DNA of 64,000 bases from an uncultured Lutimaribacter sp. (GTDB taxonomy: Bacteria > Pseudomonadota > Alphaproteobacteria > Rhodobacterales > Rhodobacteraceae), in assembly GCA_913061505.1 (NCBI GenBank), contig CAJXSO010000001.1, positions 124,001-188,000 on the forward strand. Direction: 5' to 3'. Each line of letters starts with the position of its first letter. Positions within the stretch are counted from its first letter, which is position 1. Of this stretch, positions 1 through 8,709 are shown piece after piece. The translations under genes were made by a program, and so were the position numbers. The notes beneath the pieces are model-generated. The model did not search any database. It had not been told where the DNA came from and was given only the letters and a program-made list of their open reading frames with translations.

Positions 1-1443
1 GATCCAAGCCTGTTGGCCGAATTGGCCTATTGCGCCGGCGAATGGGTGCAAGGCGAGGGTGGGGCCACCTTTGCCGTAACCAACCCGGCCCGGGGCGATG
101 TGATTGCCAATGTCGCCGATCTCAGCCGTGCCCAAGTGGCCGATACCATTGCAAAGGCAGAAGCTGCCCAAAAAGAATGGGCGCAATGGACCGGCAAAGA
201 GCGCGCCGCCGTGCTGCGCCGCTGGTTTGACCTGATGATGGCCAACCAAGACGATCTGGGCACGATTTTGACCGCGGAACAGGGCAAACCGCTGGCCGAA
301 GCCAAGGGTGAGATTGCCTATGGTGCCTCGTTCATCGAATTTTTCGCCGAAGAGGCCAAGCGCATCTATGGCGAAACCATTCCCGGCCATCAGCGCGACA
401 AGCGTATTATGGTGCTCAAGCAGCCCATCGGCGTGGCAGCCAGCATCACGCCATGGAACTTTCCCAATGCCATGATCACCCGCAAGGCAGGCCCGGCCCT
501 GGCCGCGGGCTGCGCATTCGTTGGCCGCCCCGCCGCCGAAACGCCGCTTTCGGCGCTGGTGATGGGCGTTCTGGCCGAACGCGCGGGCATTCCAAAGGGT
601 GTGTTCAGCATCGTCACCTCGTCGCGTTCCAGCGAGATTGGCAAGGAATTTTGCGAAAACCCCGCCGTGCGCAAGCTGACCTTCACAGGCTCGACCGAGG
701 TGGGGCGCATCTTGCTGCGCCAGGCGGCCGATCAGGTGATGAAATGCAGCATGGAGCTGGGGGGCAATGCGCCCTTTATCGTGTTTGACGATGCCGATCT
801 GGACGCAGCCGTAGAAGGCGCGATCATGTGCAAGTTCCGCAACAACGGCCAAACCTGCGTCTGCGCCAACCGCATCTATGTGCAAGCGGGCGTTTATGAC
901 GCGTTTGCCGAAAAACTGGCGGCGCGGGTGGCACAGATGAAAGTGGGCGACGGGCTGGAGGCAGGCACCGACCTGGGGCCGCTGATCAACACCGACGCAA
1001 TCACCAAGGTGCAAGAGCATGTGGCCGATGCCCTGGCCAAAGGCGCCAAAGTTCTGACAGGTGGCGGCGAGCCGCTGCAAGGCCCGGGCAATTTCCTGCC
1101 CCCCACCATTGTGACCGGCGCAACACAAGACATGCTGTTTTCCAAAGACGAAACCTTTGGCCCGCTGGCGCCTTTGTTCAAATTCGACACGGTCGATGAT
1201 GTGATCGCCATGGCCAATGATACGATCTTTGGCCTGGCCAGCTATTTCTACGCCAAAGATCTAAGCCGCGTTTACAAAGTGGCCGAGGCGCTGGAATACG
1301 GGATCGTGGGCGTCAATACCGGCATCATCTCGACCGAGGTTGCACCCTTTGGGGGCGTCAAGCAATCGGGCCTGGGCCGCGAGGGCAGCCACCACGGCAT
1401 CGAGGATTATCTGGAAATGAAATATATCTGCATGTCGGTCTAA
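1..1443 (+). CDS. gabD: NAD(P)-dependent succinate-semialdehyde dehydrogenase, 5'-truncated by the window edge
   Basis: This enzyme oxidises succinate semialdehyde to succinate in the cytosol, the last step of GABA breakdown. The frame is open from base 1, so the true start lies upstream; 480 residues are visible and only a few are likely missing. ELGGNAPF holds the general-base Glu (about visible residue 252) and NNGQTCVCANR holds the nucleophile Cys (about 286), with the second Cys two residues later as in E. coli GabD. The C-terminal GIVGVNTGIIS and APFGGVKQSG blocks also match GabD. The cofactor-binding segment reads VGRPAAETP, with Arg where E. coli GabD has the Lys of LKPA; this may alter cofactor preference. 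A strong terminator follows. Other semialdehyde dehydrogenases are possible, but GabD is the best fit. Confidence 0.93.
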   Translation, partial: DPSLLAELAYCAGEWVQGEGGATFAVTNPARGDVIANVADLSRAQVADTIAKAEAAQKEWAQWTGKERAAVLRRWFDLMMANQDDLGTILTAEQGKPLAEAKGEIAYGASFIEFFAEEAKRIYGETIPGHQRDKRIMVLKQPIGVAASITPWNFPNAMITRKAGPALAAGCAFVGRPAAETPLSALVMGVLAERAGIPKGVFSIVTSSRSSEIGKEFCENPAVRKLTFTGSTEVGRILLRQAADQVMKCSMELGGNAPFIVFDDADLDAAVEGAIMCKFRNNGQTCVCANRIYVQAGVYDAFAEKLAARVAQMKVGDGLEAGTDLGPLINTDAITKVQEHVADALAKGAKVLTGGGEPLQGPGNFLPPTIVTGATQDMLFSKDETFGPLAPLFKFDTVDDVIAMANDTIFGLASYFYAKDLSRVYKVAEALEYGIVGVNTGIISTEVAPFGGVKQSGLGREGSHHGIEDYLEMKYICMSV

Positions 1444-1463
1444 CCGGGCCAGAACACACAGCG

Positions 1464-1499
1464 ACGGGCGGGGCCAACTGACCCCGCCCGTTTTGTTTT
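1464..1499 (+). terminator. Rho-independent terminator of gabD
   Basis: Perfect 10-bp arms ACGGGCGGGG (1464-1473) and CCCCGCCCGT (1482-1491) are separated by an 8-nt loop and followed by TTTTGTTTT. It sits 20 bases after the gabD stop and faces the convergent heat-shock gene. Confidence 0.9.
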
Positions 1500-1514
1500 G
1501 ACCCCGCTCTTTTT

Positions 1515-1536
1515 GAGTATTTAGAGCAAGATGAAG
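1515..1536 (-). repeat. Oriented 3'-end motif, copy 1
   Basis: On the minus strand this reads CTTCATCTTGC, TCT, AAATACTC. It begins 5 nt after the stop of the small heat-shock gene, in that gene's sense direction. It is identical over 22 bp to the copy at 20870-20891. Function unknown; see findings. Confidence 0.7.
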
Positions 1537-1541
1537 GCAGA

Positions 1542-2027
1542 TTAGTTCACAGCCGCCGGTGCCGCCAATTCAGCAGCATCGGCCTGTGCGCTGTGCCCGG
1601 CGCGGCTGATTTCGATTTGGCGCGGTTTGAGCGCCTCGGGCAGGATGCGGGCCAGATCGATATGCAGCATGCCATCGGCATGGGCGGCGGCGGTGACGCG
1701 CATGTGATCGGCTAGGTGAAAGCGGCGCTCGAATGCGCGGGTGGCGATGCCACGATGCAGGAAACTGCGGCTGTCTTCGCCTGTGTCTTGCGGTTTACGC
1801 GCCGAAACGATCAGGGCGTTTTCGCGCAGCTCGACCGACAGATCATCGGCTGAAAAGCCAGCAACGGCGATGGAAATGCGATAGGCGTTTTCATCGGTTT
1901 TTTCGATATTGTAAGGGGGGTAGGTGGACTGGCCAACATCATTGGCAAAGACACGATCCATCAGATCGGCGATTTGGTCGAAACCAACTGTGGCGCGATA
2001 AAGCGGTGCAAGATCAAAATTACGCAT
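1542..2027 (-). CDS. ibpA: Small heat-shock protein, Hsp20/alpha-crystallin family (IbpA-like)
   Basis: This is an ATP-independent holdase that binds unfolding proteins and passes them to the DnaK/ClpB system. The protein has 161 residues, usual for class A bacterial sHsps. An N-terminal FDQIADLMDRVF segment precedes the YPPYNI entry into the alpha-crystallin domain (about residues 37-130), which contains AVAGFSADDLSV and the RAFERRFHLAD segment. An Ala-rich tail follows. The start is preceded by GGAGGA four bases upstream, and the leader resembles a ROSE thermometer, which would make translation heat-induced. It converges with gabD. Confidence 0.93.
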   Translation of the reverse strand: MRNFDLAPLYRATVGFDQIADLMDRVFANDVGQSTYPPYNIEKTDENAYRISIAVAGFSADDLSVELRENALIVSARKPQDTGEDSRSFLHRGIATRAFERRFHLADHMRVTAAAHADGMLHIDLARILPEALKPRQIEISRAGHSAQADAAELAAPAAVN

Positions 2028-2120
2028 GCAATCCTCCGTTGAGCGATGCTTGTTTTATGGCCCTCCGTCGGGACGGGCCGTTGACTGCGGGCCCCTTATG
2101 GGCACCCGGCACCCATTAGG
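2028..2120 (-). promoter_or_regulatory. Candidate ROSE-type RNA thermometer in the heat-shock leader
   Basis: In the sense strand, a TCGCT pentamer (2042-2046), matching the U(U/C)GCU core of ROSE elements, lies four bases before GGAGGA (2032-2037), the ribosome-binding site. Upstream are two more stem-loops, at 2059-2079 (GGCCC/GGGCC arms) and 2098-2116 (ATGGG/CCCAT arms). ROSE elements typically have several hairpins, with the last one occluding the Shine-Dalgarno, before ibpA-type genes in alphaproteobacteria. The fold was drawn by eye and not computed. Confidence 0.6.
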
Positions 2121-2149
2121 TGGGCGCGCAACAGCGATCGTTCAAGGGG

Positions 2150-3496
2150 CTAGCGCAATATTGGCACGGCCATCGCGCTGGGCAGGCTGGGGGCCTGGCC
2201 GGGGGTGGCGCCGCCCATGGCAGGGGGGATCGGGCCGCCTGTGGCCCAATCGAGCAATTCGACCGTATGCACCACAGGCACGCCCGCCGCGCTGCCGATT
2301 TGCATCATACAGCCGATATTGCCTGCGGCGATCACATCGGGGTTGCGGGCCTGCAATGTGGCCAGTTTGCGCGCTTTGAGCTGTGCCGAAATTTCCGGCT
2401 GCATCAGGTTATAGGTGCCCGCCGAGCCACAACACAAATGGCTGTCGGCCGGTTCGACCACGCGAAACCCGGCGCGTTTGAGCAGGGTTTTGGGGTGATC
2501 TTTGATTTGCTGGCCATGCTGCAGGCTGCAGGCGGCGTGATAGGCCACGGTTAGGTCTGGGGCTGTGGCCGGCTGGGGCAGATCAAGCTTGACCAACAGC
2601 TCGCTGATATCCATGGCAATGGCGCTGACGCGCTGCGCATCTGCGGCCAGCGCAGTGGTGCGGAACATATGCCCGTAATCCTTGATCGTGGTGCCGCAGC
2701 CGGAGGTGTTGATCACGATGGCATCCAGGCCCTGGCCATCCATCTCGGCCACCCAAGCGCCGATGTTGCGGGCCGCTGATTGGTGGCTTTCGTCGGTTTT
2801 GCCCATGTGGTGGGTCAGCGCGCCACAGCAGCCCGCACCTTTGGGCACGACAACCTCGCAGCCAAGGCGCGTGAGCAGGCGGATGGTGGCATCGTTGATA
2901 TCGGTGTTCAGCGCCTTTTGCGCACAGCCCGTCATCAGCGCCACGCGCATTTTGCGTGGGGTTTTGGGCGCAAAGCTTTGCGGGTCGTCGTTGCGGCTGA
3001 CAGGGGGCAGGCTGCGCGGGGCCATGGCCAGCATGGCGCGCAGGCGGGCATCGGGAATGAACCGGGCAAAGGGGCGGGCCATTTGCGCCAACAGCAGCGC
3101 CACGCGGAACCGTTTTGGATGGGGCAGAATGCGTGCCAAAACCCAGCGCAACAGCCGCTCGCCCAATGGGCGGCGATAGGTGTTTTCGATATATTCGCGG
3201 GCGTGATCGACCAGATGCATGTAATGCACACCGCTGGGGCAGGTGCTCATGCAGGCCAGGCAAGACAGGCAGCGATCGATGTGTTTGACGGTTTTTGCAT
3301 CGGGCACGCGGTTGTTTTCCAGCATGTCCTTGATCAGGTAAATCCGGCCGCGCGGGCTGTCTAGCTCGTCGCCCAGCACCTGATAGGTGGGGCAAGTGGC
3401 CGTACAAAAGCCACAATGCACGCAGGCGCGCAAAATTTCGTTGGCGCGGGCTGTGCCCGGATCTTGTAGCTGTGTTGGCGTAAAATGTGTTTGCAT
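2150..3496 (-). CDS. glcF: Glycolate oxidase iron-sulfur subunit
   Basis: GlcF passes electrons from the GlcD flavin toward the respiratory chain at the inner membrane. Two 4Fe-4S motifs are visible: CVHCGFCTATCP (Cys 25, 28, 31, 35) and CLSCLACMSTCP (Cys 76, 79, 82, 86). Two CCG blocks typical of the GlpC/HdrB-like half follow, GAGCCGALTHH near residue 225 and HLCCGSAGTY near 360. The 448 residues are a little above the usual length of about 410-440 because of a Pro/Ala-rich tail. Its ATG shares one base with the glcE stop (TGATG), so translation is coupled. It is the last gene of glcDEF. Confidence 0.95.
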   Translation of the reverse strand: MQTHFTPTQLQDPGTARANEILRACVHCGFCTATCPTYQVLGDELDSPRGRIYLIKDMLENNRVPDAKTVKHIDRCLSCLACMSTCPSGVHYMHLVDHAREYIENTYRRPLGERLLRWVLARILPHPKRFRVALLLAQMARPFARFIPDARLRAMLAMAPRSLPPVSRNDDPQSFAPKTPRKMRVALMTGCAQKALNTDINDATIRLLTRLGCEVVVPKGAGCCGALTHHMGKTDESHQSAARNIGAWVAEMDGQGLDAIVINTSGCGTTIKDYGHMFRTTALAADAQRVSAIAMDISELLVKLDLPQPATAPDLTVAYHAACSLQHGQQIKDHPKTLLKRAGFRVVEPADSHLCCGSAGTYNLMQPEISAQLKARKLATLQARNPDVIAAGNIGCMMQIGSAAGVPVVHTVELLDWATGGPIPPAMGGATPGQAPSLPSAMAVPILR

Positions 3497-4629
3497 CAGC
3501 CCATCAACCCCGGGTTTAGAATGGCTTTTGGATCAAAACGTTGGCGCAGGGCGCGGGCCAGCGCCGCGGCAGCGGGCGGTTCTGGCTGAAAGACAGCCAG
3601 CGATGTGCGCAGCGCGGTGGGCGCCTTTAGCAAGGTGACATGGCCGCCGCGGCTGGCAATTTCGCCGCGCAGGCTGGCATGGGTATCGGCGGCGTTTTCT
3701 GCGCTTTCGGCGCCCAGCCAGATCAGCCCACCCCCCCAGTCGATCTGGCATTTCAGCTGGTGGTCTGGGTCAACGGCTGCCAGAAAGGCGGGCGCATCGC
3801 TGGGTTTCAGCGACACACGCCACAGGGTTTCACAGCCCACCAGCGCATGCGCATCGCGCACAGTTTGCCAGATGGCACCTGCTGCTGTGCCCTGGATATG
3901 TTCTGCCTGGCCATAGGGTTTCAGCCGCTCGGCCAGCGCCCCCACCCGGTAGGCGACCGAGCGTTCCATGCCCTCGAGCCGCAGCAGGGTTTGGCCCTGC
4001 ACCCAAGCCGCACCGCTGACTTCGAAAGGCGAGGACAGCGCCGCCGCCATCGCCGCAACAGCGCGGGCAGGGTCATGGCCGGAAAAGGCCAGTGTGACCT
4101 GGGTTTCAGGAATGGGCAGCACTTTAAAGCTGACCTCGGTGATCACCCCAAGCGTGCCAAAACTGCCCGCCATCAGCTTGACCAGATCATAGCCTGTGAC
4201 GTTTTTCATCACCCGCCCGCCATTTTTCAGCACCCGCCCGGCCCCATCGACAAAGCGCGCGCCCAAGAGAAAATCGCGGCATGCCCCCACCTGCACCCGG
4301 CGCGGGCCACTGACATTGGCCGCCACCACACCGCCAATGGTTGGGGTGCCTTTGGTGCCCAAGACGGGGCGGTGATCCATCGGCTCGAATGGCAGGCGCT
4401 GGCCTTCGGCGGCAAGGGCTGCCTCGATCTGGGCCAGGGGCGTGCCGGCGCGGGCCACCAGGGTAAGCGCGCCTGGCTCGTAATCGACGATGCCATCCAG
4501 CCCCTGGGTTGACAGGGCCGTGCCAATCACCGGGGCCCCGATATCGCGGGTTGCCCCGCCCTGAATACGCAAAGCGCCTTTGGCGGTGGCGATGGCGTCG
4601 GCCAGATCAGCTTCGCTGGTGGGGTGCAT
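3496..4629 (-). CDS. glcE: Glycolate oxidase FAD-binding subunit
   Basis: GlcE is the second flavin-binding subunit of glycolate oxidase (glycolate to glyoxylate). From the chosen ATG it has 377 residues, close to the family norm. An FAD_binding_4 domain begins with LRIQGGATRDIG (about residues 19-30) and continues with GTKGTPTIGGVVAANVSGPRR and KNVTGYDLVKL. The frame stays open 21 codons further upstream, but that extension has no family likeness and MHPTSEADLADAI fits the usual N-terminus. It lies 72 nt after glcD and overlaps glcF by one base. Confidence 0.94.
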   Translation of the reverse strand: MHPTSEADLADAIATAKGALRIQGGATRDIGAPVIGTALSTQGLDGIVDYEPGALTLVARAGTPLAQIEAALAAEGQRLPFEPMDHRPVLGTKGTPTIGGVVAANVSGPRRVQVGACRDFLLGARFVDGAGRVLKNGGRVMKNVTGYDLVKLMAGSFGTLGVITEVSFKVLPIPETQVTLAFSGHDPARAVAAMAAALSSPFEVSGAAWVQGQTLLRLEGMERSVAYRVGALAERLKPYGQAEHIQGTAAGAIWQTVRDAHALVGCETLWRVSLKPSDAPAFLAAVDPDHQLKCQIDWGGGLIWLGAESAENAADTHASLRGEIASRGGHVTLLKAPTALRTSLAVFQPEPPAAAALARALRQRFDPKAILNPGLMG

Positions 4630-4701
4630 GGGCAATGATCCTAAGTGGTTGGGCCGCAGCAAACGCGGCCCATGACAGACAAGGGCAAGCAACAGCCTGC
4701 G

Positions 4702-6150
4702 TTATTCAGCGGCAATTTGGGCTTGGCGGCGGGGTTCCGAGGCGGCCAGGGGAAACACCTTGGCAGGGTTCAACAGCCATTTCGGATCGAACACATCTTT
4801 GACGGCCATTTGAATATCCAGATCATCGGGGGCGAATTGATCGACCATCAGATCGCGCTTTTCGATGCCCACGCCATGCTCGCCGGTCAAGCAGCCACCC
4901 ACCTCGACGCACAGGCGCAAGATATCGGCGCCAAAGGCCTCGCAGCGCTCAAGATCGCCGGGCTTGTTGGCATCAAACAAGATCAGCGGGTGCATATTGC
5001 CATCACCGGCATGAAACACATTGCCCACGCCCAGCCCGTATTGCTGTGACATCTCGCCAATGCGGCGCAGCACATAGGGCAGCTGGCTGACCGGGATCGT
5101 GCCATCAAGGCACATGTAATCGTTGATTTGCCCCATCGCGCCAAAGGCCGATTTGCGGCCCAGCCAAATGCGGCGGGCCTGGTCTTCGTCGGCGGCTTCG
5201 CGCAATTCTACCGGGTTGTGGCGGCGTGCAATATCGGTGATCAGGGCCAGCTGTTCTGATATCTCATCATCCGAGCCCTCGACCTCGACGATCAACAGCG
5301 CCTCGCAATCGGGGTAGCCTGCCTTGGCAAAGGCCTCGGTTGCGCGAATGCAGGGCCGATCCATAAATTCGATGGCCACAGGCAAAACCCCGGCCTTGAT
5401 GATGTCGCTCACCACTTGGCCCGCCACCTCGTTGCTGTCATAGCCCATCAGCACCGGGCGCGCGCCCTCGGGCTTGGGCAGAATGCGCAGCGTGGCCTCG
5501 GTGACAACGCCCAATTGCCCCTCGGACCCGCAGATAACCCCCAGGAAATCCAGGCCAGGGGCGTCCATATGGGCGCCGCCCAGTTCCAGCACGGTGCCAT
5601 CCATCAGCACCATGGTAACGCCCAGCAGATTGTTGGTGGTCACGCCATATTTCAGGCAATGCGCACCGCCCGAATTCATGGCGATATTGCCAGAAATCGC
5701 ACAGGCCAGCTGGCTGCTGGGATCGGGGGCATAGAAAAAGCCATCGGCCTCGACCGCACCTGTAACCGACAGGTTGGTGCGCCCCGATTGCACCCGCACA
5801 AAGCGGTTGTCGTAATCAACCTCTAGCACATCATTCATGCGCGCCACGCCCAAGATCACGCTATCTGCGGTGGGCAAGGCCCCCCCCGCCAACGACGTGC
5901 CCGAGCCGCGCGGCACCACTGGCACGCCCATTTCGTGGCAAATGCGCAGCACATCCGACACTTGCTGCGTGGTGCTGGGCAGCACTGCGCATAGGGGCGG
6001 GCAGCGATAGGCGGTCAAGGCATCGCATTCATAGGCGCGGGTTTCGGCCTCGTCATGGATCACGGCATCAGGGGCCAATACCTCTTGCAGGCGTGCCACA
6101 AGGCGGGGTTTTAGGGCAAGAACCGCAGGGTTTGGGGCTGGCATTTCCAT
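4702..6150 (-). CDS. glcD: Glycolate oxidase catalytic FAD-linked subunit
   Basis: GlcD oxidises glycolate, linking photorespiratory or environmental glycolate to central metabolism. The chosen start gives 482 residues, against about 499 in E. coli. The FAD-binding loop VPRGSGTSLAGG lies at residues 79-90, followed by NSGGAHCLKYGVT and a C-terminal FAD-oxidase domain with NVFHAGDGNMHP and LTGEHGVGIEKRDLM, which carries the metal and substrate-binding His/Glu cluster. The open frame runs another 266 codons upstream across the divergent gene; that part is Gln/Arg-rich shadow and is discarded. A second ATG two codons in is possible. A GntR-type palindrome sits 22 bases upstream. Confidence 0.96.
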   Translation of the reverse strand: MEMPAPNPAVLALKPRLVARLQEVLAPDAVIHDEAETRAYECDALTAYRCPPLCAVLPSTTQQVSDVLRICHEMGVPVVPRGSGTSLAGGALPTADSVILGVARMNDVLEVDYDNRFVRVQSGRTNLSVTGAVEADGFFYAPDPSSQLACAISGNIAMNSGGAHCLKYGVTTNNLLGVTMVLMDGTVLELGGAHMDAPGLDFLGVICGSEGQLGVVTEATLRILPKPEGARPVLMGYDSNEVAGQVVSDIIKAGVLPVAIEFMDRPCIRATEAFAKAGYPDCEALLIVEVEGSDDEISEQLALITDIARRHNPVELREAADEDQARRIWLGRKSAFGAMGQINDYMCLDGTIPVSQLPYVLRRIGEMSQQYGLGVGNVFHAGDGNMHPLILFDANKPGDLERCEAFGADILRLCVEVGGCLTGEHGVGIEKRDLMVDQFAPDDLDIQMAVKDVFDPKWLLNPAKVFPLAASEPRRQAQIAAE

Positions 6151-6171
6151 AAGCAAAGGCGCCTTTCGTTC

Positions 6172-6196
6172 AATTGGTAATATTTTTATACCAATT
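6172..6196. promoter_or_regulatory. Inverted repeat AATTGGTA-N9-TACCAATT, candidate GntR/FadR-type operator
   Basis: Perfect 8-bp arms at 6172-6179 and 6189-6196 flank an A/T core. TTGGT...ACCAA half-sites are typical of FadR-subfamily GntR regulators such as PdhR, LldR and GlcC, although classic sites are more closely spaced. The element lies between divergent glcD and the DUF599 gene, in the only strongly A/T-rich part of this interval, and probably overlaps the glcD promoter. The FadR-type gene at 20084 is one candidate regulator. Confidence 0.6.
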
Positions 6197-6270
6197 ACAG
6201 CAGATATGGCAAGCATAGATGCGCCCCCCTTGCCCCTTGCAAAACCGCGGCACAAAGGGCAGCAAAAGAT

Positions 6271-6987
6271 ATGACATTCGACATCCCCGCCCTTGGCCTC
6301 TTGCCGCTGTTTTCGCCGCTCGATCTGTGGGCGGTTGCGTGCATTTTTCTGGGCTGGGCGGGCATCGGGCTGTTGATCGAAAACCCGCCGCGCGGGCGGC
6401 CTTCGGTATCGTCGCTGATGGCGCGCTATCGGCGCGAATGGATGCAGGTGATGGTCACCCGCAGCCCCCGCATTTTCGACGCCCAAGCCTTGGGCACATT
6501 GCGCCAGGGCACCAGCTTTTTCGCTTCGGCCACCATGATTGCGATTGGCGGCGCATTGGCGCTGATGGGCAATGCCGACCAGCTGCAAGGCCTGGCCCGC
6601 GATCTGACATTGGGGGCCGAGCCGCGTATCGTATGGGAGGTAAAGCTGGGGCTGGCGCTGGTATTCCTGGCCAATGCATTTTTGAAATTCGTCTGGTCGC
6701 ACCGCCTGTTTGGCTATTGCCTGGTTTTGATGGCCTCGGTTCCCAACGACCCAAACGACCCGCGCGCCTTGCCCCGCGCGGCGCAAGCCGCCGAGGTGAA
6801 CATAACAGCCGTGCGCGGGTTCAACCGCGGCCTGCGCTCGATCTATTTTGCCATGGGCGCCTTGGCATGGATGCTGGGCGCGCCCGCGTTGCTGGCGGCC
6901 ACAGCGCTGACACTTGGGGTGCTGTGGCGGCGCGAATTTGCCTCGCAAAGCCGCCAGGTATTGCTGCGTGACACGCCCAGCCCCTAA
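6271..6987 (+). CDS. DUF599 family membrane protein
   Basis: The 238-residue product is an inner-membrane protein of unknown function matching DUF599: an N-terminal LDLWAVACIFLGWAGIG helix, then a conserved cytoplasmic stretch with RYRREWMQVM and RIFDAQALGTLRQGTSFFASA, and further helices near residues 88-105, 130-155 and 195-225. Four membrane spans are expected. The RGFNRGLRSIYFAMGAL segment is also typical. It is divergent from glcD and shares that intergenic region, but nothing else ties it to glycolate use. Confidence 0.85.
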   Translation: MTFDIPALGLLPLFSPLDLWAVACIFLGWAGIGLLIENPPRGRPSVSSLMARYRREWMQVMVTRSPRIFDAQALGTLRQGTSFFASATMIAIGGALALMGNADQLQGLARDLTLGAEPRIVWEVKLGLALVFLANAFLKFVWSHRLFGYCLVLMASVPNDPNDPRALPRAAQAAEVNITAVRGFNRGLRSIYFAMGALAWMLGAPALLAATALTLGVLWRREFASQSRQVLLRDTPSP

Positions 6988-6996
6988 GGCCCTGCG

Positions 6997-7233
6997 CTAT
7001 TTGCGCCAGTGAAATGGCACGATCACAAGCGCCCCGATCGACGAGATAATGGCATCTAGCCCCGCGCTGCCAAAGCCAATGCCAAACATCACGCGCAGGA
7101 AATAAAACAAAAACGCCCCACCTACGCAGATGATGATCGATTGCAAAATACCGTTATGCGTGAAGCCGGTTTTTTCGGCCAAATAGCCCACGATGCCCGC
7201 AATCACCACGGTGCCAATCAAGGTTGGAAACAT
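6997..7233 (-). CDS. Small membrane protein, GlsB/YeaQ/YmgE-like
   Basis: The 78-residue product has three hydrophobic stretches (about residues 4-20, 29-48 and 57-73) separated by short polar loops, and ends in HWRK. The GIVGYLAEKTGF opening and Gly-rich helices resemble the transglycosylase-associated GlsB/YeaQ/YmgE stress family, which has no proven biochemical role. It is convergent with the DUF599 gene (9-nt gap) and lies upstream of fmt on the opposite side. The family assignment is by general pattern only. Confidence 0.65.
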   Translation of the reverse strand: MFPTLIGTVVIAGIVGYLAEKTGFTHNGILQSIIICVGGAFLFYFLRVMFGIGFGSAGLDAIISSIGALVIVPFHWRK

Positions 7234-7258
7234 AGCGCACCCCTAAACCGCGCCGGGC

Positions 7259-8185
7259 CTAAGCCTGCGCCTCATCGCCCCCCAGCACCATGCCAGCAGG
7301 CACCGCCATGCCCCGCAGGGCGGTGGCGGCATCTTGCGCAGCCTTACCCGCACGTTGCAAGCGGGTGATGCGCAATGCGCCCTGGCCACAGGCAATGCAC
7401 AGCGCATCATCCAGCGCCGTGCCCGGCGCGCCGCTGCCTGTGGCCAATTCGGCCCCCAACAGCTTGACCCGCGCGCCATCGATCAGCGTCCATGCCCCGG
7501 GAAAGGGCGACAGCCCCCTGATCTGGCGATGGATCTGGGTTGCGGGGCGCGCCCAATTGACCGCCGCTTCGGCTTTGTCGATTTTCTCGGCATAGCACAC
7601 ACCATCTTGGGGCTGTGGGCTGGGCACCAGCTGCCCCAGATTTTCCAAAGCCTGCAAAATACCCCGTGCCCCCAGGGCCGACAAGCGATCGTGCAGCGCG
7701 CCTGTGGTTTCATCAGCCCCAATGGGCGTGGCCAGGCGCAGCAAAACGGGGCCTGTATCCAGCCCCGCCTCCATCTGCATAATGCAAATGCCAGTTTCGG
7801 CATCACCCGCCATAATCGCGCGGTGAATGGGCGCCGCCCCGCGCCAGCGCGGCAAAAGCGAGGCATGGATATTCAAGCAGCCATAGCGCGGCGCATCCAG
7901 CACCGGCTGTGGCAAGATCAGCCCATAGGCCACCACCACGGCCGCATCGGCCTGCAGCGCGGCAAACTCTTGCTGCACCTCGGTGGGCCGCAGGCTGGTA
8001 GGGTGGCGCACCATCAGCCCCAGCTGCAGGGCGCGGGCATGCACGGGCGTGGGGCGGTCTTTCTTGCCGCGCCCCGCCGGGCGTGGCGGCTGGCAATAGA
8101 CGCAGGCAATATCATGGCCGGCCGATACCAGCGCCTCAAGCACCGGCACAGAAAAATCAGGGCTGCCCATAAAGACCAGTCGCAT
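7259..8185 (-). CDS. fmt: Methionyl-tRNA formyltransferase
   Basis: Fmt formylates Met-tRNAi using 10-formyl-tetrahydrofolate, the reaction that makes deformylases necessary. The 308-residue length fits. The N-terminal Rossmann-like domain starts [16 protein letters not shown]. The catalytic [16 protein letters not shown] block begins at residue 106 (Asn106, His108), and the second catalytic Asp is in GLDTGPVL (about residue 143). The C-terminal OB-like domain contains [10 protein letters not shown]. It is the last gene of a deformylase-deformylase-deformylase-fmt array, 29 nt behind the degenerate deformylase. Confidence 0.97.
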   Translation of the reverse strand: MRLVFMGSPDFSVPVLEALVSAGHDIACVYCQPPRPAGRGKKDRPTPVHARALQLGLMVRHPTSLRPTEVQQEFAALQADAAVVVAYGLILPQPVLDAPRYGCLNIHASLLPRWRGAAPIHRAIMAGDAETGICIMQMEAGLDTGPVLLRLATPIGADETTGALHDRLSALGARGILQALENLGQLVPSPQPQDGVCYAEKIDKAEAAVNWARPATQIHRQIRGLSPFPGAWTLIDGARVKLLGAELATGSGAPGTALDDALCIACGQGALRITRLQRAGKAAQDAATALRGMAVPAGMVLGGDEAQA

Positions 8186-8214
8186 CGGTTCCTCCCTAGC
8201 CCTGCACAGGGGCC

Positions 8215-8709
8215 TTAGCGTGCCTTTTTCGCCCGGCGCAGCAGCATGTCGCGCTTTACCTTGCTGAGGTGGTCAAAATACATGCGCCCATTCAGATGGT
8301 CGATCTGATGCTGCACGCTGGTGGCCCAAAGCCCCACAAAATCGCGTTCTTCCAGCTGGCCCTCGCTGTTGAGAAACCGCACCAACACCGCGCGTGGGCG
8401 GGCGATGCTGGCATGCACACCGGGCAGGTTTGGGCTGGCCTCGTCGTGGCTGCGCAGCTGCACGCTGGCATGCACCACCTCGGGGTTGGCCATGCGCACC
8501 GCTTGGCCGCGGGTTTCGCTGGCATCCACCACGGCCAGGCGCAGCATCACACCGATTTGCGGGCCAGCCAGCCCAACGCCCGGCATGGCCTCCATCGTGT
8601 CGATCATATCGGCCCAGATCGCCTGGATATCATCGGTGATTTCCGGCACCGGGGCGGCCATGCTGCGCAAGCGCTTGTCAGGCCAGGGCAAACAGGGGCG
8701 CACCGTCAT
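8215..8709 (-). CDS. Degenerate peptide deformylase paralogue, probably inactive
   Basis: This is clearly a deformylase by fold: motif I is GVGLAGPQ (residues 44-51) and the length is 164 residues. Both other catalytic motifs are broken. Motif II, normally EGCLS, reads EASPN (residues 90-94), losing the Cys metal ligand. Motif III, normally HExDH, reads HQIDH (134-138), replacing the catalytic Glu by Gln. A normal metal hydrolase is therefore unlikely. The frame is intact and the ATG overlaps the stop of the upstream deformylase by 4 bp, so it is translated as part of the array. A binding, ribosome-associated or regulatory role is possible but unproven. Confidence 0.9.
   Translation of the reverse strand: MTVRPCLPWPDKRLRSMAAPVPEITDDIQAIWADMIDTMEAMPGVGLAGPQIGVMLRLAVVDASETRGQAVRMANPEVVHASVQLRSHDEASPNLPGVHASIARPRAVLVRFLNSEGQLEERDFVGLWATSVQHQIDHLNGRMYFDHLSKVKRDMLLRRAKKAR

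Noticed and set aside
6151-6948. The open frame continuing 266 codons upstream of glcD
   Set aside because: It is Gln/Arg/His-rich, lies opposite the DUF599 gene and crosses the glcD promoter; GlcD proteins start at the chosen ATG.
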